Source of the DNA: Dryomyza anilis | Taxonomy: Eukaryota > Arthropoda > Insecta > Diptera > Dryomyzidae | Reading direction: 5' to 3' | DNA: 64,000 nt | NCBI GenBank assembly: GCA_951804985.1 | Contig: OX638131.1 | Coordinates: 42,383,121-42,447,120 of the forward strand | Shown: piece after piece, positions 46,195-58,268 of the stretch | Layout of the letters: every line of letters starts with the position of its first letter | Numbering within the stretch: position 1 is the first letter of the stretch | The notes under the pieces: generated by a model | Told to the model about the DNA's origin: nothing | Databases searched by the model: none | What the model saw: only the letters and a program-made list of their open reading frames with translations | Program-made: the position numbers and the translations under genes

Positions 46195-47884
46195 TAGTAC
46201 TTTCTATGGACTTATTTTAATATTTAATATATAATAAATGTCATTATTATAAGCACTTTTCAAAATATTTGGATTTAAACTCAAAAATTTTGTTTTTAAA
46301 ATACTATTTTTTATTAAGTACTTATAAAAAATCACGATAAAAATCAAATTAGTTTATGGATATATACAACATAACCCAATCTATTTACCTCTCACTAAAT
46401 AGTATTTATTAAATAAATTAAAGAAAGGGTTTGGTCTGAGAGAAACCTTTAATTTTGAAAAATTTCGAGTTCATTCTGTGAGAAAAAAATCAGTTGCGGA
46501 TGAACAGCAAGAGATATAAAGGTTAACAAAATATAATTCTCATTAGAAATTTTTGAGAAGCTGAGAAACGTTGATGCACAATTCTTTTTCAGATGACTCC
46601 CAATATTTCTGCACCACAGATTGATGGTAACTTTTGATTAATAATTTCGGTACCTAAATTTGTAAATACAACATCCAAAATAAAAATTATCTTTATCGAA
46701 AAAAAAAAATTGATTATAAAATAAAAATTATCTAAAACCTAAGACCTTTATATTTTTAAGTTTAATTTTCATAATTCTAAAGAAAGTACTTATTTTCTAA
46801 GTGTTTGTTTCAATCTTAATTTTCTATAAATTTTTTAAAAGATGAAGTGATAATAAATTAAATTTTGATTAAATGTTTAATCACTTCAATCATTATTTCA
46901 TTGCAGAATTATTTTCAATTATTTTAAAGTTAAAACTAAAATTTAACCAAACAATGTAATACTTTAGTGCAATAATATGTCCTTAATACGTATGATTTTA
47001 CTTTCATGCGATTTTTTTTTTCATTGGTTGTAAATTTTATATATTGCTTCTATTTTTTACCACTAAAGCGTCGCCTAACATTTCGGTGTCTTTCAATTAT
47101 TTATTGCTAGATTCGCAAAAAAGTCCTATAAAAACTGTCACAGAAAATTCTCACAAAAAAAAACGCAAAACACTGTAGTTGCAACATCGAGCAACATCGA
47201 GAATTTATATATCAAATATATATTTTTGTGTGCTATGAAATACGCTGACATATGATGCCACAAATCATTGCATTGTTTCACAACCCAATATTTATACCAT
47301 TTTGAGAGCAAAACAAAAACGAAACAAAATTTATTATTTTTAGAGACAAAACAGTATTTACTGCCTATTGGCGCTTACAAAACTAGGACATCGTAGTCCC
47401 GGAAGTTAACACCTTTTTTTTGACAATGTTAGAAAATAAATAGAAAACGTAATACATATAAAATATGTATGTATAAATAAAACTTGGTTTAGGCGGCAAC
47501 ATATTTTAACAAAATTTGCACAAAAATTCCACCATTTTATACCGACTGAATTGATCTACACTAAAATTTAAATTTAACGATGTGCTATAATGATGTTCAT
47601 CAGTTTTAAATTATGATACAAAAATAAATCATTGCATGAAAATCTTGCAATCATTTATAATTTCTCCTTTTGCATTAATGCTTTATGGCATTGTCATCAT
47701 AAAAAAAAATACATGTCGGTGGTTTTTATCGCAATTCCGAACGAACATTGTTAAAAATTATTAAAATTTTATGCTCAATTTTGAAGTCCGCAACAGCGTG
47801 TTTTTCAACACGATATGGCCAATATTTACGTCGTTCACGAAATCACACATTGACCATACTGCCAGCCTGCCAGTCGATTTAATA
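46195..47884. other. AT-rich unique sequence, no gene seen
   Basis: No repeat family recognised. 47760-47884 is a small GC-richer unique island directly at the insertion site of the next element, and it continues at 49741. Confidence 0.3.
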
Positions 47885-49738
47885 CACTAAAAATAATTTC
47901 TTGGAAATTTTACGAAATATTTTTTCGTAATTTTTAATTTCGTAAAATACACGAATAATTCGTAGAATACACGAAACATTCTTAATTTCTTTTTTTTCCC
48001 AAATTATTTTTTACGAACGATTCGTTTATATTACGAATCAATATTCGTAAAATTAAAACAACAATAAAATTACAAATATTTCGTTTAAATTACGAAACTT
48101 TCGTTATTTTACTTTTTTTTTTGTTATTTCGTAAATTTATTGATTATCTTTGATTTTTTTACGAAACATTTGATATTTTACGAAATATTCGTAAAATAAG
48201 AATATATTTCGTTTTTTTTAACACATAATTCGTGTATTTTACGAAAGATTCGAAATTTTTTTAGTAACGGCCTAACAGTTTTTTTATGCAACGACGACAT
48301 TTTGCCAACGCAATTTTGCCAAAACAATCCAAGTTGTATTCGGATGCCCAAGACGAGAAATTGTTGCAGATGCTGACTGAACGTAAAGACGATTTAAATG
48401 ATGGTATGTTTGTTACAAAATCTAATCGTTTTTAAAACTAATTATAGTTTTTTGTTTTTGTTTTTATAAATGAAATATGTGCCGCTGTATTTTATTTACA
48501 TCAGTCAATATTGCCTGCATCGCGATTATCGCGCAAAAACTCTAAAGATGCTAATCAGAAGAAAAAAGTTTATTCAAACCAAGAATCGCGTGATGCCTTC
48601 ATTTTTGTTTGCGGTACAGAAGTGGAGGATTATGTACGATTTACAAAACATGCGATATAAATTGTACAGTTTACCGAAGACCTTGGATGTATTCTTTAAG
48701 GCTTCAATATAGAATACCCAGAAGCATGTGCACCAATGTGGCAGATCATAAATATTTTTTGGTATAAATTTCCTGATGACAATGAGCCGGTTAATCCACT
48801 AACTCATATGCTTCTTAAAGTAATACAAGGTAATTTTAAAACATTTTTCTAATTGTATGTACCTCCCTAATTTCTGATTTTCTATTTTTTTTTTCAGATT
48901 GTAATATGAACTAATTATTAACGAATCCTTTATTACTCAATGAATATTTTTTATATTAAAAAATGACATTGTTTTCTTTAATTTTTTTAAATTTTTGTTA
49001 ACTATGTTACATGTTTATATTAAAATTATATGAAAAAATGTGTAATATAAAATATATATACAATATACATATACTGTACATATGTCTTTTTTTATATTAA
49101 AATAATATTATGCTTTTATTTCAGATTATGAAAATATATTCACAATAAATACGAACATTTTGTAAAAATGCGAATATATTACAAATATTTTCAAAAATAC
49201 GAGTATTTTCGTAAAAATTACTAATTTATTCGTAAAAGTACGAATGTATTCATAAAAATATGAATGTATTCGTAAAGTTATCAATACATTTGTAAACTTA
49301 CGAATATTTTCGTAAAAACTAGGAGTATTTTCGTAAACAATACGAATATATTCGTAAAAGAACGAATTTATTCGTAAAAATATGAATATATTCGTAAAAT
49401 TATCAATACATTTGTAAAATGTACGAATGCTATCGTTAAAAGTACGAATATTTACGTAAAACTTACGAATATATTTATAAAAAGTTACAAATATATTTTT
49501 AAAAATTCAATAAATTACGAATAAAAATTACGAATCTTTCGTATTATGTACGAATGGCTTTCGAATATAAAACTACGAATAGTTTCGTAAAATAATCAAT
49601 AAATATTCGTAATTTTAGCATAAATTTACGAAAGTTCTTTCGTGTATTTTACGAAATATTTCGTGGATAAATTTCATGAATTTTTTCGTAAAATATACGA
49701 ACGATTTCGTGTATTTTAAGCAGATTTTATTTTGAGTG
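47885..49738 (+). mobile_element. foldback-like element with TTTACGAAA motif arrays, copy 1
   Basis: The 1854-bp element has CACTAAAAATAATTTC and ATTTTATTTTGAGTG ends and is flanked by TA on each side. Both arms (about 47885-48265 and 49125-49738) are packed with TTTACGAA/TTCGTAAA words in both orientations, so they fold on themselves and each other. Between the arms lies a gene-like segment (48286-48914). Two more copies in minus orientation follow at 50542 and 52372. No recognised transposase. The CAC...GTG ends and TA target are shared with the small MITEs of the window. Confidence 0.7.
48286..48914 (+). pseudogene. decayed multi-exon gene carried by the foldback element
   Basis: Exon A (48286-48403) reads MQRRHFANAILPKQSKLY then SDAQDEKLLQMLTERKDDLN and ends at a donor G|GTATGT. 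A middle exon reads KWRIMYDLQNMRYKLYSLP and KTLDVFFKA, then, after a frameshift near 48707, NIEYPEACAPMWQIIN and FPDDNEPVNPLTHMLLKVIQ, ending CAAG|GTAATT at 48829. A last exon, TTTCAG|AT at 48898, adds DCNMN and a stop at 48912-48914. The same middle and last exons, with other lesions, occur in copy 2 (minus, about 51320-51600). The family is not recognised. It could be a captured host gene or the element's own ancient gene. Confidence 0.5.
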
Positions 49739-49740
49739 TA

Positions 49741-50541
49741 GTGTTTGGGCTGCCATTCCGATGCTCAGAGTGCCACAGTATTCCGATATTCCGTAGCTCC
49801 AAATTGCATTTCATTTTCATGCAAATTGTTGATGATGTTGTTGTTGTCGTTGCTGCTGCTGTTTTTGTTATTGTCGTCGCGACCAATGCATCACTCTGTG
49901 CGACCACATGTGACACTAATGTGTCACGTGCCACATACTCTGCGGCCGCATGGACTAGCACTTAAAATAAACAACAACATCGAAGAACAACAAAAAACGT
50001 GTCTGCATTTTCCAACGCATTTAACGTGGGCATATTCTACAATTATTTGGTACCAGGGCACATGTGTCTGGGTTGTACCAGAAATAATACGTCTCAGACG
50101 TGAATCGAATCAATTTTTTTGCACTCTTAACTAAGGATTAATCGATTGCTATTTTATTCAATGACGTCGATTTCAAGCTGTATTAACAAAGCTGTATTAA
50201 TAATTACATTAAAACTTAACCCCTACGCTTAATATTAAATATAACCTTTAATGTTAAGTGTAGAGGTTATTCGTTCAAAACACCAAAATGCAGGAAACCC
50301 AGAAAGCATATATCGAAACCCCTAACAAAAACTAATTCGTGGTCGATTCACATCAGAAATGTCAATCTTGGCACCATGTCTTTAGATGTGGTTAAAATAT
50401 CAAAGTTACTATTCAAAGTACTATTTTATATAATTATTTATATCTTGAAACCGATAAACATTATTCAGATAAAAAGTACAAAGATCATTACACAACTAGT
50501 CTGCAATATTTTTTTGATATTTTAATCTAAACTCAAAAATG
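49741..50541. other. unique sequence between foldback copies
   Basis: 49741-50130 is GC-richer (GTTGTTGTTGTCGTTGCTG, GCGACCACATGTGACAC) with overlapping frames in three phases (up to 129 codons), none with exon context. 50130-50541 is AT-rich. It looks like the continuation of the unique island interrupted by copy 1. Confidence 0.35.
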
Positions 50542-52215
50542 CACGCAAAATAAAATCTGCTTAAAATACACGAAATCGTTCGTATATTTTACGAAAGAAT
50601 TCGTGAAATTTATCCACGAAATATTTCGTAAAATATACGAAATAACTTTCGTAAATTAATGATAAAATTACGAATATAATTGTTTATTTTACGAAACTAT
50701 TCGTAGATTTTATCTACGAAAGCCATTCGTACATAATACGAAAGATTCGTAATTTTTATTCGTAATTTAATGAACATATTAGTACTTTTTACGAACATAT
50801 TCGTAAGTTTTACAAAATTATTCGTACTTTTAACGATAGCATTCGTACATTTTACAAATGTATTGATAATTTTACGAATATATTCATACTTTTACGAATA
50901 CATTCGTACTTTTATGAATACATTCGTAATATTTACGAAAATACTAGTAAATTTACGAAAATATTCGTAATTTTACAAATGAATTGATAATTTTACAAAT
51001 GTATTCATATTTTTACGAATAAATTCGTTCTTTTACGAATATATTCGTATTTTTACCAAAATGTTTTTATTAACGTGTATATATTCTCATAATCTGAAAT
51101 AAAAGCATAATATCATTTTAATATAAAAGGAGACATATGTACAGTATATGTATATTGTATATTTATTTTATATTACACATTTTTTTATAATTTTAATATA
51201 AACATGTAACACAGTTAACAAAAAATAAAAATAAATGCAGAAAATAATTTCATTTTTTAATATAAAAAATATTCATTGCGTAAAAAAGGATTCGTTAATA
51301 ATTAGTTCATATTTCAATCTGAAAAAATAAAAAATCAGAAATTAGGGAGGTACATACAATTAGAAAATTTGTTCAAAATAACCTTTTATTGCTTTAAGAA
51401 GCATATGTGTTATTGGAATAACCGGCTTATTGTCATCAGGCAATTTGTACAAATTATTTATGAACTGCCACATTGGTACACATGCTTGTGGGTATTCTAT
51501 ATTAAATAGATTGTAGCCTTAAACCATACATCCAAGGCCTACGGTAAAATGTACAATTTATATCGGATGTTTTCTAAATCGCACATAATCACCGACGAAA
51601 TTATATTTTTGCTCTTATTTATGCACCAATCTAAAGTGAATTGACATTACACTTGCCGATGGAAAATGTTCAGCGAAACAGTTCATTATATATTAATATA
51701 AATTGTTACTTTTTACAATTATATATATTACACGCAGAAACCAGAAAATGAAATTCTTATATTTTCACTGCGCACGCGACCGTGATTAAACTTGAAATGA
51801 AATGCTTGCGCGCATGTGTCTTCATTGCCTAAAAAATCAGTTAGGACGTTACTGAATAAAAAATTACGAATCTTTCGTAAAATACACGAAGTTAAAAAAA
51901 CGAAATATATTCTTATTTTACGAATATTTCGTAAAATATAAAAAGTTTCGTTAAAATATAAAATATAATTAATAAATTTACGAAATAACAAAAAAACGAA
52001 AGTTTCGTAATTTAAACGAAATATTTGTAATTTTATTGTTGTTTTATTTTTACGAATATTGATTCGTAATATAAACGAATCGTTCGTAAAAAATAATTTG
52101 GGAAAAAAAAGAAATTAAGAATGTTTCGTGTATTCTACGAATTATTCGTGTATTTTACGAAATTAAAAATTACGAAAAAATATTTCTTAAAATGTCCTAG
52201 AAATTATTTTGAGTG
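50542..52215 (-). mobile_element. foldback-like element, copy 2 (with gene remnant)
   Basis: Inverse of copy 1: starts CACGCAAAATAAAATCTGC, ends AAATTATTTTGAGTG. The arms are about 50542-51060 and 51850-52215. Between them the minus strand keeps ENIRYKLYILP, a stop, ALDVWFKATIY, and EYPQACVPMWQFINNLYKLP then DDNKPVIPITHMLLKAIK, and the intron and last-exon sequences, so the gene belonged to the common ancestor. The first exon differs from copy 1. Stops disrupt the frame. Confidence 0.65.
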
Positions 52216-52371
52216 TGTTAATTTTTTTAAACTATTTTGAATGATTTTTTAGAATTTGGAATTTAATGACAAATAAGAAAATGATTTACGGTTATGCAGA
52301 GCATAATTCAAATTAATAATCAAAAATGGTAATTTTTTTATTGGTTCTCATTTTTAAAATATGCTCCATCA

Positions 52372-53300
52372 CACTCAAAATAAAATCTGCTTAAAATACT
52401 CGAAATCGTTCGTGTATTTTACGAAAAAATTCGTGAAATTTATCCACAAAATATTTCGTAAAATACACGAACGAAATTTCGTAAATTTATGATAAAATAA
52501 CGAATATTATTTGTTTATTTTACGAAACTATTCGTAGATTTCATCTACAAAATCCATTCATACATTCGTAAAGATTCGTAATTTATTGAATATTTGTGTA
52601 CCTTTTTACGAATATATTCGTACATTTTGCGAAATTATTTATACTTTTGACGACAGCATTCGTATATTTATGAAACGTATGAAACATTTTAAGAATCTTT
52701 CGTAAAAAAACGAATACTTTGTTGCAAAAAATAAAAATGACGCTTCATAAAAATATGAAAAACTAGAAATATGATACTTTTGACACAAACAGAACTAGCA
52801 CAAAACACATTTTAAACCTTTTTGTATTAATAACTATCTATTTGCGCCCGCGTACCAATTAAATAAAATATTTTGTTTAAAAAAACTCTTGATGAAAATG
52901 ACGATTAATTAATACAAATATGAAAAATGATGCACTGATTCGATACTTTTGCACTTTTAGCAAAAACAGAACTCACAAAGATTTCTTGCAACCGTGATTC
53001 CAATTAAAATAAAACGCTGCTCTAAGTTGCTATTTGACGCAACTGATTTTTGTTTTTACTAATGATTCGTAAAAACACGAATGTTTCGTAAAGTTCTACA
53101 TATAGCCTCAAAATTTACGAAAGTTTAAAATTTATTCGTGAAATATGTATTCTTTCGTAAAGAAATTGTAATAGAAAATAATATAACGAAAGTTTCGTTA
53201 TTTATACGAAATATTCGTAATTTTACGAATATTGATTTGAAATATATACGAATCGTTTGTATAAAAAATTTTGGAAAAATATAGAAATCACTATTTTATC
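52372..53300 (-). mobile_element. foldback-like element, copy 3 (no gene)
   Basis: The left arm CACTCAAAATAAAATCTGC matches copy 2 closely for about 300 bp. The middle (about 52735-53040) is unrelated AT-rich sequence with no gene remnant. The right arm resumes with CGAAAGTTTCGTTATTTATACG but lacks the last 90 bp and the terminal GAGTG. It starts only 156 bp after copy 2 ends. Confidence 0.6.
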
Positions 53301-53588
53301 TTGCGCAAAGAAATACTTATAGCAAAAACTAACATATTTGCATTTTGGTCAGGATATAACCACACAAAATCCATATTTATAATTCATTAAGTTGTCCAAA
53401 TTGAAATATATTTTATATACGTTATGATAATTGATGAGTAAACCAAAATAACAGAAAAACTGAAGAAAAAATAATTTTTACTAGTTTTTAAAGCACTTCA
53501 AACTTTAACATTTTTCAAAATGTACATTCGGCCCTTTGGCATGACAGTGACGATATCATAAATTTACGTCTTATATCCTCATAATTCA

Positions 53589-54273
53589 AACCAGTTGGGA
53601 AGGTTAGATCACATGGGAAATTTTAAAATAGCTGTTATTATGATAGTTAGGATTATCAAGCCGACTATAAATACCCTACACATATGTGTGGTTACCATTC
53701 AAATTAGTATATGGGTCACCAGGATCCTGAAAATAACTACAAACTTTCCATCGCAGAAGAATTTCCATTCATTTGATACCCATATTTAAAAATGGGTAGG
53801 TGTACCGAATTTCGATTTTTTTTTTGGGAACCACAACTCGTTTTCCAGGAAAACATTATTTTCATGTATTTCAGCATGATGTCAATATATATTTGACCAA
53901 AAAAGTTTACCTAAGCACGTATACAGTAAAATTGATCTATAGATGTAAATTTGATATGAGGTATTTGAACAGAAGTGGTCGGTTCTCGGGTCACAATAAA
54001 TCGATCATGCCAATTTTCTTGTTCTGACAGTTTAGATATATAAGTAATCTAAATCTAAAGTTCCATTGCTCTAGCTTTTCTACTTTTTCCGTAATCGTGA
54101 TTTCAACAGACAGACAGATGGACAGACAGACAGACGGACATCGCTAAATCGACTCAGGAGGTCATGCTGATCAAGAATATATATACTTTTCCATACAGGA
54201 GATGCTTTCTTCAAGGTGTTACAAACGTCGTACCAAACTGAATATACCCTTTCACTCTTAGTGTAGGGATAAA
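53589..54273 (-). mobile_element. DINE-1/mini-me-like element, TGGTT subfamily
   Basis: Minus copy: CCAGTTGGGAAGGTTAGATC at the left, a damaged GTCGG hairpin (one arm deleted, AAGCCGACTATAAATACCC), CAGACGGACATCGC tract, core and CACTCTTAGTGTAGGG terminus at the right. Confidence 0.75.
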
Positions 54274-54324
54274 AATTGATATAAAACATAAAAAAAACTA
54301 ATTAAAAAAAATTTAGATAAACAA

Positions 54325-54445
54325 AAGTGGGTGTCCACGCCTATATTTAAAATTTTGTTTGGCTAATATTTCATATATTCGATTTCAATAATTTGCGCTA
54401 AAATGTCCATTATTAAAACGCGGGAAATAATGTAAACAATTTTTA
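54325..54445 (-). mobile_element. internal DINE fragment
   Basis: GTGTCCACGCCTATATTTAAAATT and GCTAATATTTCATATATTCG, then AACGCGGGAAATAATG, match the middle of the CTCG-subfamily DINEs (compare 13060-13170). Both ends are lost. Confidence 0.6.
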
Positions 54446-54592
54446 TTTTTTAACGGAGTTACTAACGGGGTTGTTTGAATGAGAGTGGCATACTTTTTTT
54501 AATTTTTTAGATATAGTATGTTAAACGGTTTTTACAGTTATATCAATGTTATTTCATACACGAGTGTAATTAACCTTTTAAAAAATTATAAA

Positions 54593-54868
54593 TTACCGCA
54601 CCGGAACTCACCACACCCAAATTCAACACAGTGAAACTCACCACACATAAACTCACCACACTTATACTCATCACACATAAACTCACCACACTTATACTCA
54701 ACACACTAAAACTCACCACTCCAAAACTCACCACACTAAAATTCACCACTAAAAAACTTACCACTGAAATACATTGAAATGTGAAATACTTTCAATGTGC
54801 ATTTCACACTTGAAGTCAGCACACCGAAACTCACCACATATAAACTCACCACTGATTTAAATTGAAAT
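54593..54868 (-). repeat. 15-bp minisatellite fragment of the composite element
   Basis: ACTAAAACTCACCAC-type units (54593-54765), a short interruption with duplicated ATTGAAATGTGAAATAC words, then three more units. Head and 3' module are absent, so the array persists on its own. Confidence 0.65.
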
Positions 54869-55053
54869 GTGAAATACATTTAATGTGCATTTGAAATGAA
54901 AATATTAATCAAATATTGCACTCAACTTCACCTCACTCCGAGACAGAGTTAGATACATCGACTCGAGAACAATTCGAATGATGTAACTAAATTCGGAATT
55001 ATTTCCAATCTAGTCGATGGTTCGACAGCATTCTGTGTGTTATCAAAGGAATT

Positions 55054-55148
55054 TATAAGTTTGCAACGTGCTCGAATGCGATTGCATACAGCAGTGTGAG
55101 CAGACTTTTTGTCGACAGGAAACGGAAGCTGAGTCGTTGCCACGACCG
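55054..55148 (+). promoter_or_regulatory. candidate promoter and leader exon of a plus-strand gene
   Basis: TATAAG at 55054-55059 lies about 30 bp upstream of GCATACAGCAGTGTG. GC-rich leader sequence then runs to CACGACCG|GTAAGC, a good splice donor with exon end at 55148. A matching acceptor, TGTTGCAG|GG, ends the 77-bp intron at 55225. No repeat is present, and GC content is well above the flanks. Confidence 0.4.
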
Positions 55149-55225
55149 GTAAGCAAATCGGCAGCCAGACAGTGAATGTTTGTGTGCGTGATTTAAAAGC
55201 TTCGATTTTCTATAAAATGTTGCAG

Positions 55226-55362
55226 GGAAAAATCGACGTAGAAACTTTTCTCTCGACCCACCTTGGTTTGTTGCCCGGTGCGAGTGTGGGTTGCGGTTGA
55301 GGCTGACTGCAAAGTAGGCAAATGGCATAAATGACAACCGAGGAAAATGTGGCAATGCAAAG
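55226..55362 (+). CDS. candidate exon with start codon and consensus donor
   Basis: The exon opens after TGTTGCAG and carries about 105 nt of leader. Coding starts at ATG 55331: MTTEENVAMQ, then AAAG|GTAAGTGC, a perfect donor, giving 32 coding nt (phase 2). Directly before the start is a two-codon upstream frame, ATGGCATAA, whose stop abuts the main ATG (TAAATG), a layout that could tune translation. The continuing exon was not found in the window; the gene may extend beyond 64000 with long repeat-filled introns. The product is not recognised. Antisense frames here are considered shadows. Confidence 0.45.
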
Positions 55363-56394
55363 GTAAGTGCTGCGATAGCATATGTCTGTCGATGGGCTTG
55401 TGTGCGAGCTGCCTGAGTGTTAATTTGGTTTCAACAATATTTTGAGCAGATAGATACGTGCACAAGTGCAACTTTTTCACACATTCGTATAACACACTCG
55501 TTCACTCACACACACTCACTTAAGCGAGCCTACACCCCAGCAGCCATGTTTAAATAATTCGACATACTCTGCCAAAAGACGAGCGCAAGTTTATGCCGGC
55601 GCCTTCAATGCTACTTTTCTGTTTATGATAAAAATTTGCAACTAAAATCGATAGGTCTATGTAAAATAAAGTAAAGTTTGATATTCCAAAGTAGCCATAA
55701 GCAGTTCGCTCAAGTGTTTTCTACTGGGTCACTTGACATGACCTGATGGACTCATTTTCAGCTGATAATGAACCACATTGCATTGAACGAGTAGGCTCCA
55801 CTTTTAAGCAGAATTCAATAACAAACAAACAAGTATTCGATTCGACTCGATTCGTTTTCTACCAAGTCAATATTCTCGAAGGCAAACTGGATGGAGCGTT
55901 TACCCATGTCGGAAGAGCCAATCGATAAGTTGCAGCAGATTAGAAAAGCAATTATTGAGCAACTTTACATTTGCATTTTTGTTTTGTAGGGATTTGTTAA
56001 GTCAACAAATTGCACTTTGTTGAGATTGATTTAAGTTTAAGTAAATCGAATGCATTTAGTCAATTTTAGCTGCCAATTGTATGAATTCAAATAGCCTTTG
56101 AGTTTTTGAATTTTGCTAATATACGAAATAAACAGCTCGGTAATTGAATAGAAAAGTTTTCCATAAAATTAGTCGGCGCGGATTGTTACGGATACTTTGT
56201 TCATAAAACACTTTGTTTCAATTTCTATGAAAATACTATTTGTTGTTTGTTTCCTTTCATAAAAAATACTTGTAAAAACCATCCAGCTAGCTGAAAATTT
56301 GTTTCTAAATTTAAAGGAAAAACATAGTTGATATGAACATTTTTTATATTTTTAAATTTTTTCGGTTCTCCACAAAAACTCCATCTATAATTTA
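55363..56394. other. unique sequence, possibly intronic
   Basis: Non-repetitive, with CACTCA words near 55500 and a short Glu/Lys/Gln-rich frame at 55906-55989 that is not called. If the exon above is real, this is its downstream intron. Confidence 0.3.
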
Positions 56395-56834
56395 AACCAG
56401 TTGGGAAGGTTAGATCACATGGGAAATTTTAAAGTAGGTGTAATTATGATAGTTAGGATTATCAAAATTATAGTCGGTCTAAGCCGACTATAAATACCCT
56501 ACACATATGTGTGGTTACCATTCAAAGTGATATAGGTCACCAGGGTATACGAATCCTGAAAATAACTACAAACATTCAATCGCTAAAGAATTTCCATTCA
56601 TTTGATACCCATATTTACAAATGGGTAGGTGTACCGAATTTCGATTTTTTTTTTGTGAACCACAAGTCTTTTTGCCGGAAAACATTATTATCATGTATTT
56701 GAGCATGATATCAATATATATTTGACCAAAAAAGTTTTCCTAAGCACGTATACATAAAAATTGATCTTTATATGTACATTTTATATGAGGTATTTGAACA
56801 TAAGTGGTCGGATCATAGGTCACAATGGACCGAT
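56395..56834 (-). mobile_element. DINE TGGTT-subfamily 3' half (left arm of inverted pair)
   Basis: CCAGTTGGGAAGGTTAGATC through the GTCGGTCTAAGCCGACTAT hairpin to CACAATGGACCGATC. It stops there, lacking the core and 5' terminus, and meets the head of an inverted full-length copy. Confidence 0.75.
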
Positions 56835-57533
56835 CTACACTAAGAGTGAAAGGGTATATTCAGTTTGGTACGCCGTTTGTAACACCCAGAAGGAAGCATC
56901 TCCGGTATGGAAAAGTATATATATTCTTGATCAGCATGACCTCCTGAGTCGATTTAGCGATGTCCGTCTGTCTGTCCGTCTGTCTGTCTGTCTGTCTGTT
57001 GAAATCCCTACTTCTTTTAAAATAGAAGAGCTAGATAAATGAAACTTATAACTTAGATTACTAATATACCTACGCTGTATTGGCGAGATCGGTCCATTGT
57101 GACCTATGATCCGACCACTTATGTTCATATACCTCATATAAAATGTACATATAAAGATCAATTTTTATGTATACGTGCTTAGGTAAACTTTTTTGGTCAA
57201 ATATATATTGATATCATGCTCAAATACATTATAATAATGTTTTCCGGCAAAAAGACTTGTGGTTCACAAAAAAAAAAAAAATCGAAATTCGGTACACCTA
57301 CCCATTTGTAAATATGGGTATCAAATGAATGGACATTCTTCAGCGATTGAATCTTTGTAGTTATTTTCAGGATTCGTATACCCTGGTGACCTATATATTA
57401 CTTTGAATGGTAACCACACATATGTGTAGGGTATTTATAGTCGGCTTAGACCGACTATAATTTTGATAATCCTAACTATCATAATTACACCTACTTTAAA
57501 ATTTCCCATGTGATCTAACCTTCCCAACTGGTT
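56835..57533 (+). mobile_element. DINE-1/mini-me-like element, TGGTT subfamily, full length
   Basis: TACACTAAGAGTGAAAGGG, core, GTCTGTCC tract, GTCGGCTTAGACCGACTAT hairpin and CCTTCCCAACTGGTT end. It is nearly identical to 37251-37978. Its last 440 bp are the inverse of 56395-56834. Confidence 0.8.
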
Positions 57534-58268
57534 CTTTTTGCAACTCTCTGTTTGCTGCGAAAAACCAGCAACAACAACAAAAAATCATGCGGCAGAGTTG
57601 TTGTTGTTCTAATGTGTGCGATTATTTATTCGAGAGTGTGATGCACTGCACTAAACACAGTGAGCGCAGTCAATTGCAGTTCTCTTTTTCATATGTTGTA
57701 ATTTGGTTTTGGCGTATTTTGTTCTAAAATTATAAAAACTAAGTATATCACGCACTACATCTGATTAATACGAATCATGTCATACCAGTATCATTAAAAT
57801 CGGTTCAGAAATACGGCCGGTTAGTGCAAGAGAAAAAACACGTTCTGTTTTATTAATATGGATTTGTAAAATGTTCATGATTGTCATTTAAAGAAAACTT
57901 TTTGTGAGAAAAACACATAATTTGAAGTTCTTCTTCTTCATTTTTAAAATAAATTATTACTTTCAAATAAATTCACGAGTTTTTCTTTAACACGGATCTA
58001 ACTCAAAATAAAAAGTTTGATAGATTACCTCATTGGAAAAATTTTGTATAATCATATCGAACTTTTTTTTTTAGTCGTCACTAAGAAAACAAAACGGGGT
58101 AACAAATTGTTCGATTTTAGTCGATTAATACTAATCAGTGGTTCTCTTATTTCAGAAAACCTTATTTTAGTTCAGAATAGCATCATGATTATCATCAGAA
58201 TTCTGAATAGGACATGTTTTACTTTATACGTTAACCATAGTCAATACAGAGCTAACCTAGCCTTATTA
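57534..58268. other. unique sequence, no gene seen
   Basis: 57550-57700 has ACAACAACAA words and an inverted CGGCAGAGTTGTTGTTG pairing. The rest is AT-rich with frames of no support. Confidence 0.3.

Noticed and set aside
49745..50134. 129-codon plus-strand frame with Leu-rich start
   Set aside because: Three overlapping phases are open because of (GTT/GCT)n-like sequence; no supporting signal.
55906..55989. 27-codon frame beginning MSEEPIDKLQQIRKAIIEQ
   Set aside because: Protein-like, but too short, without promoter, donor site or family match; kept only as a note.
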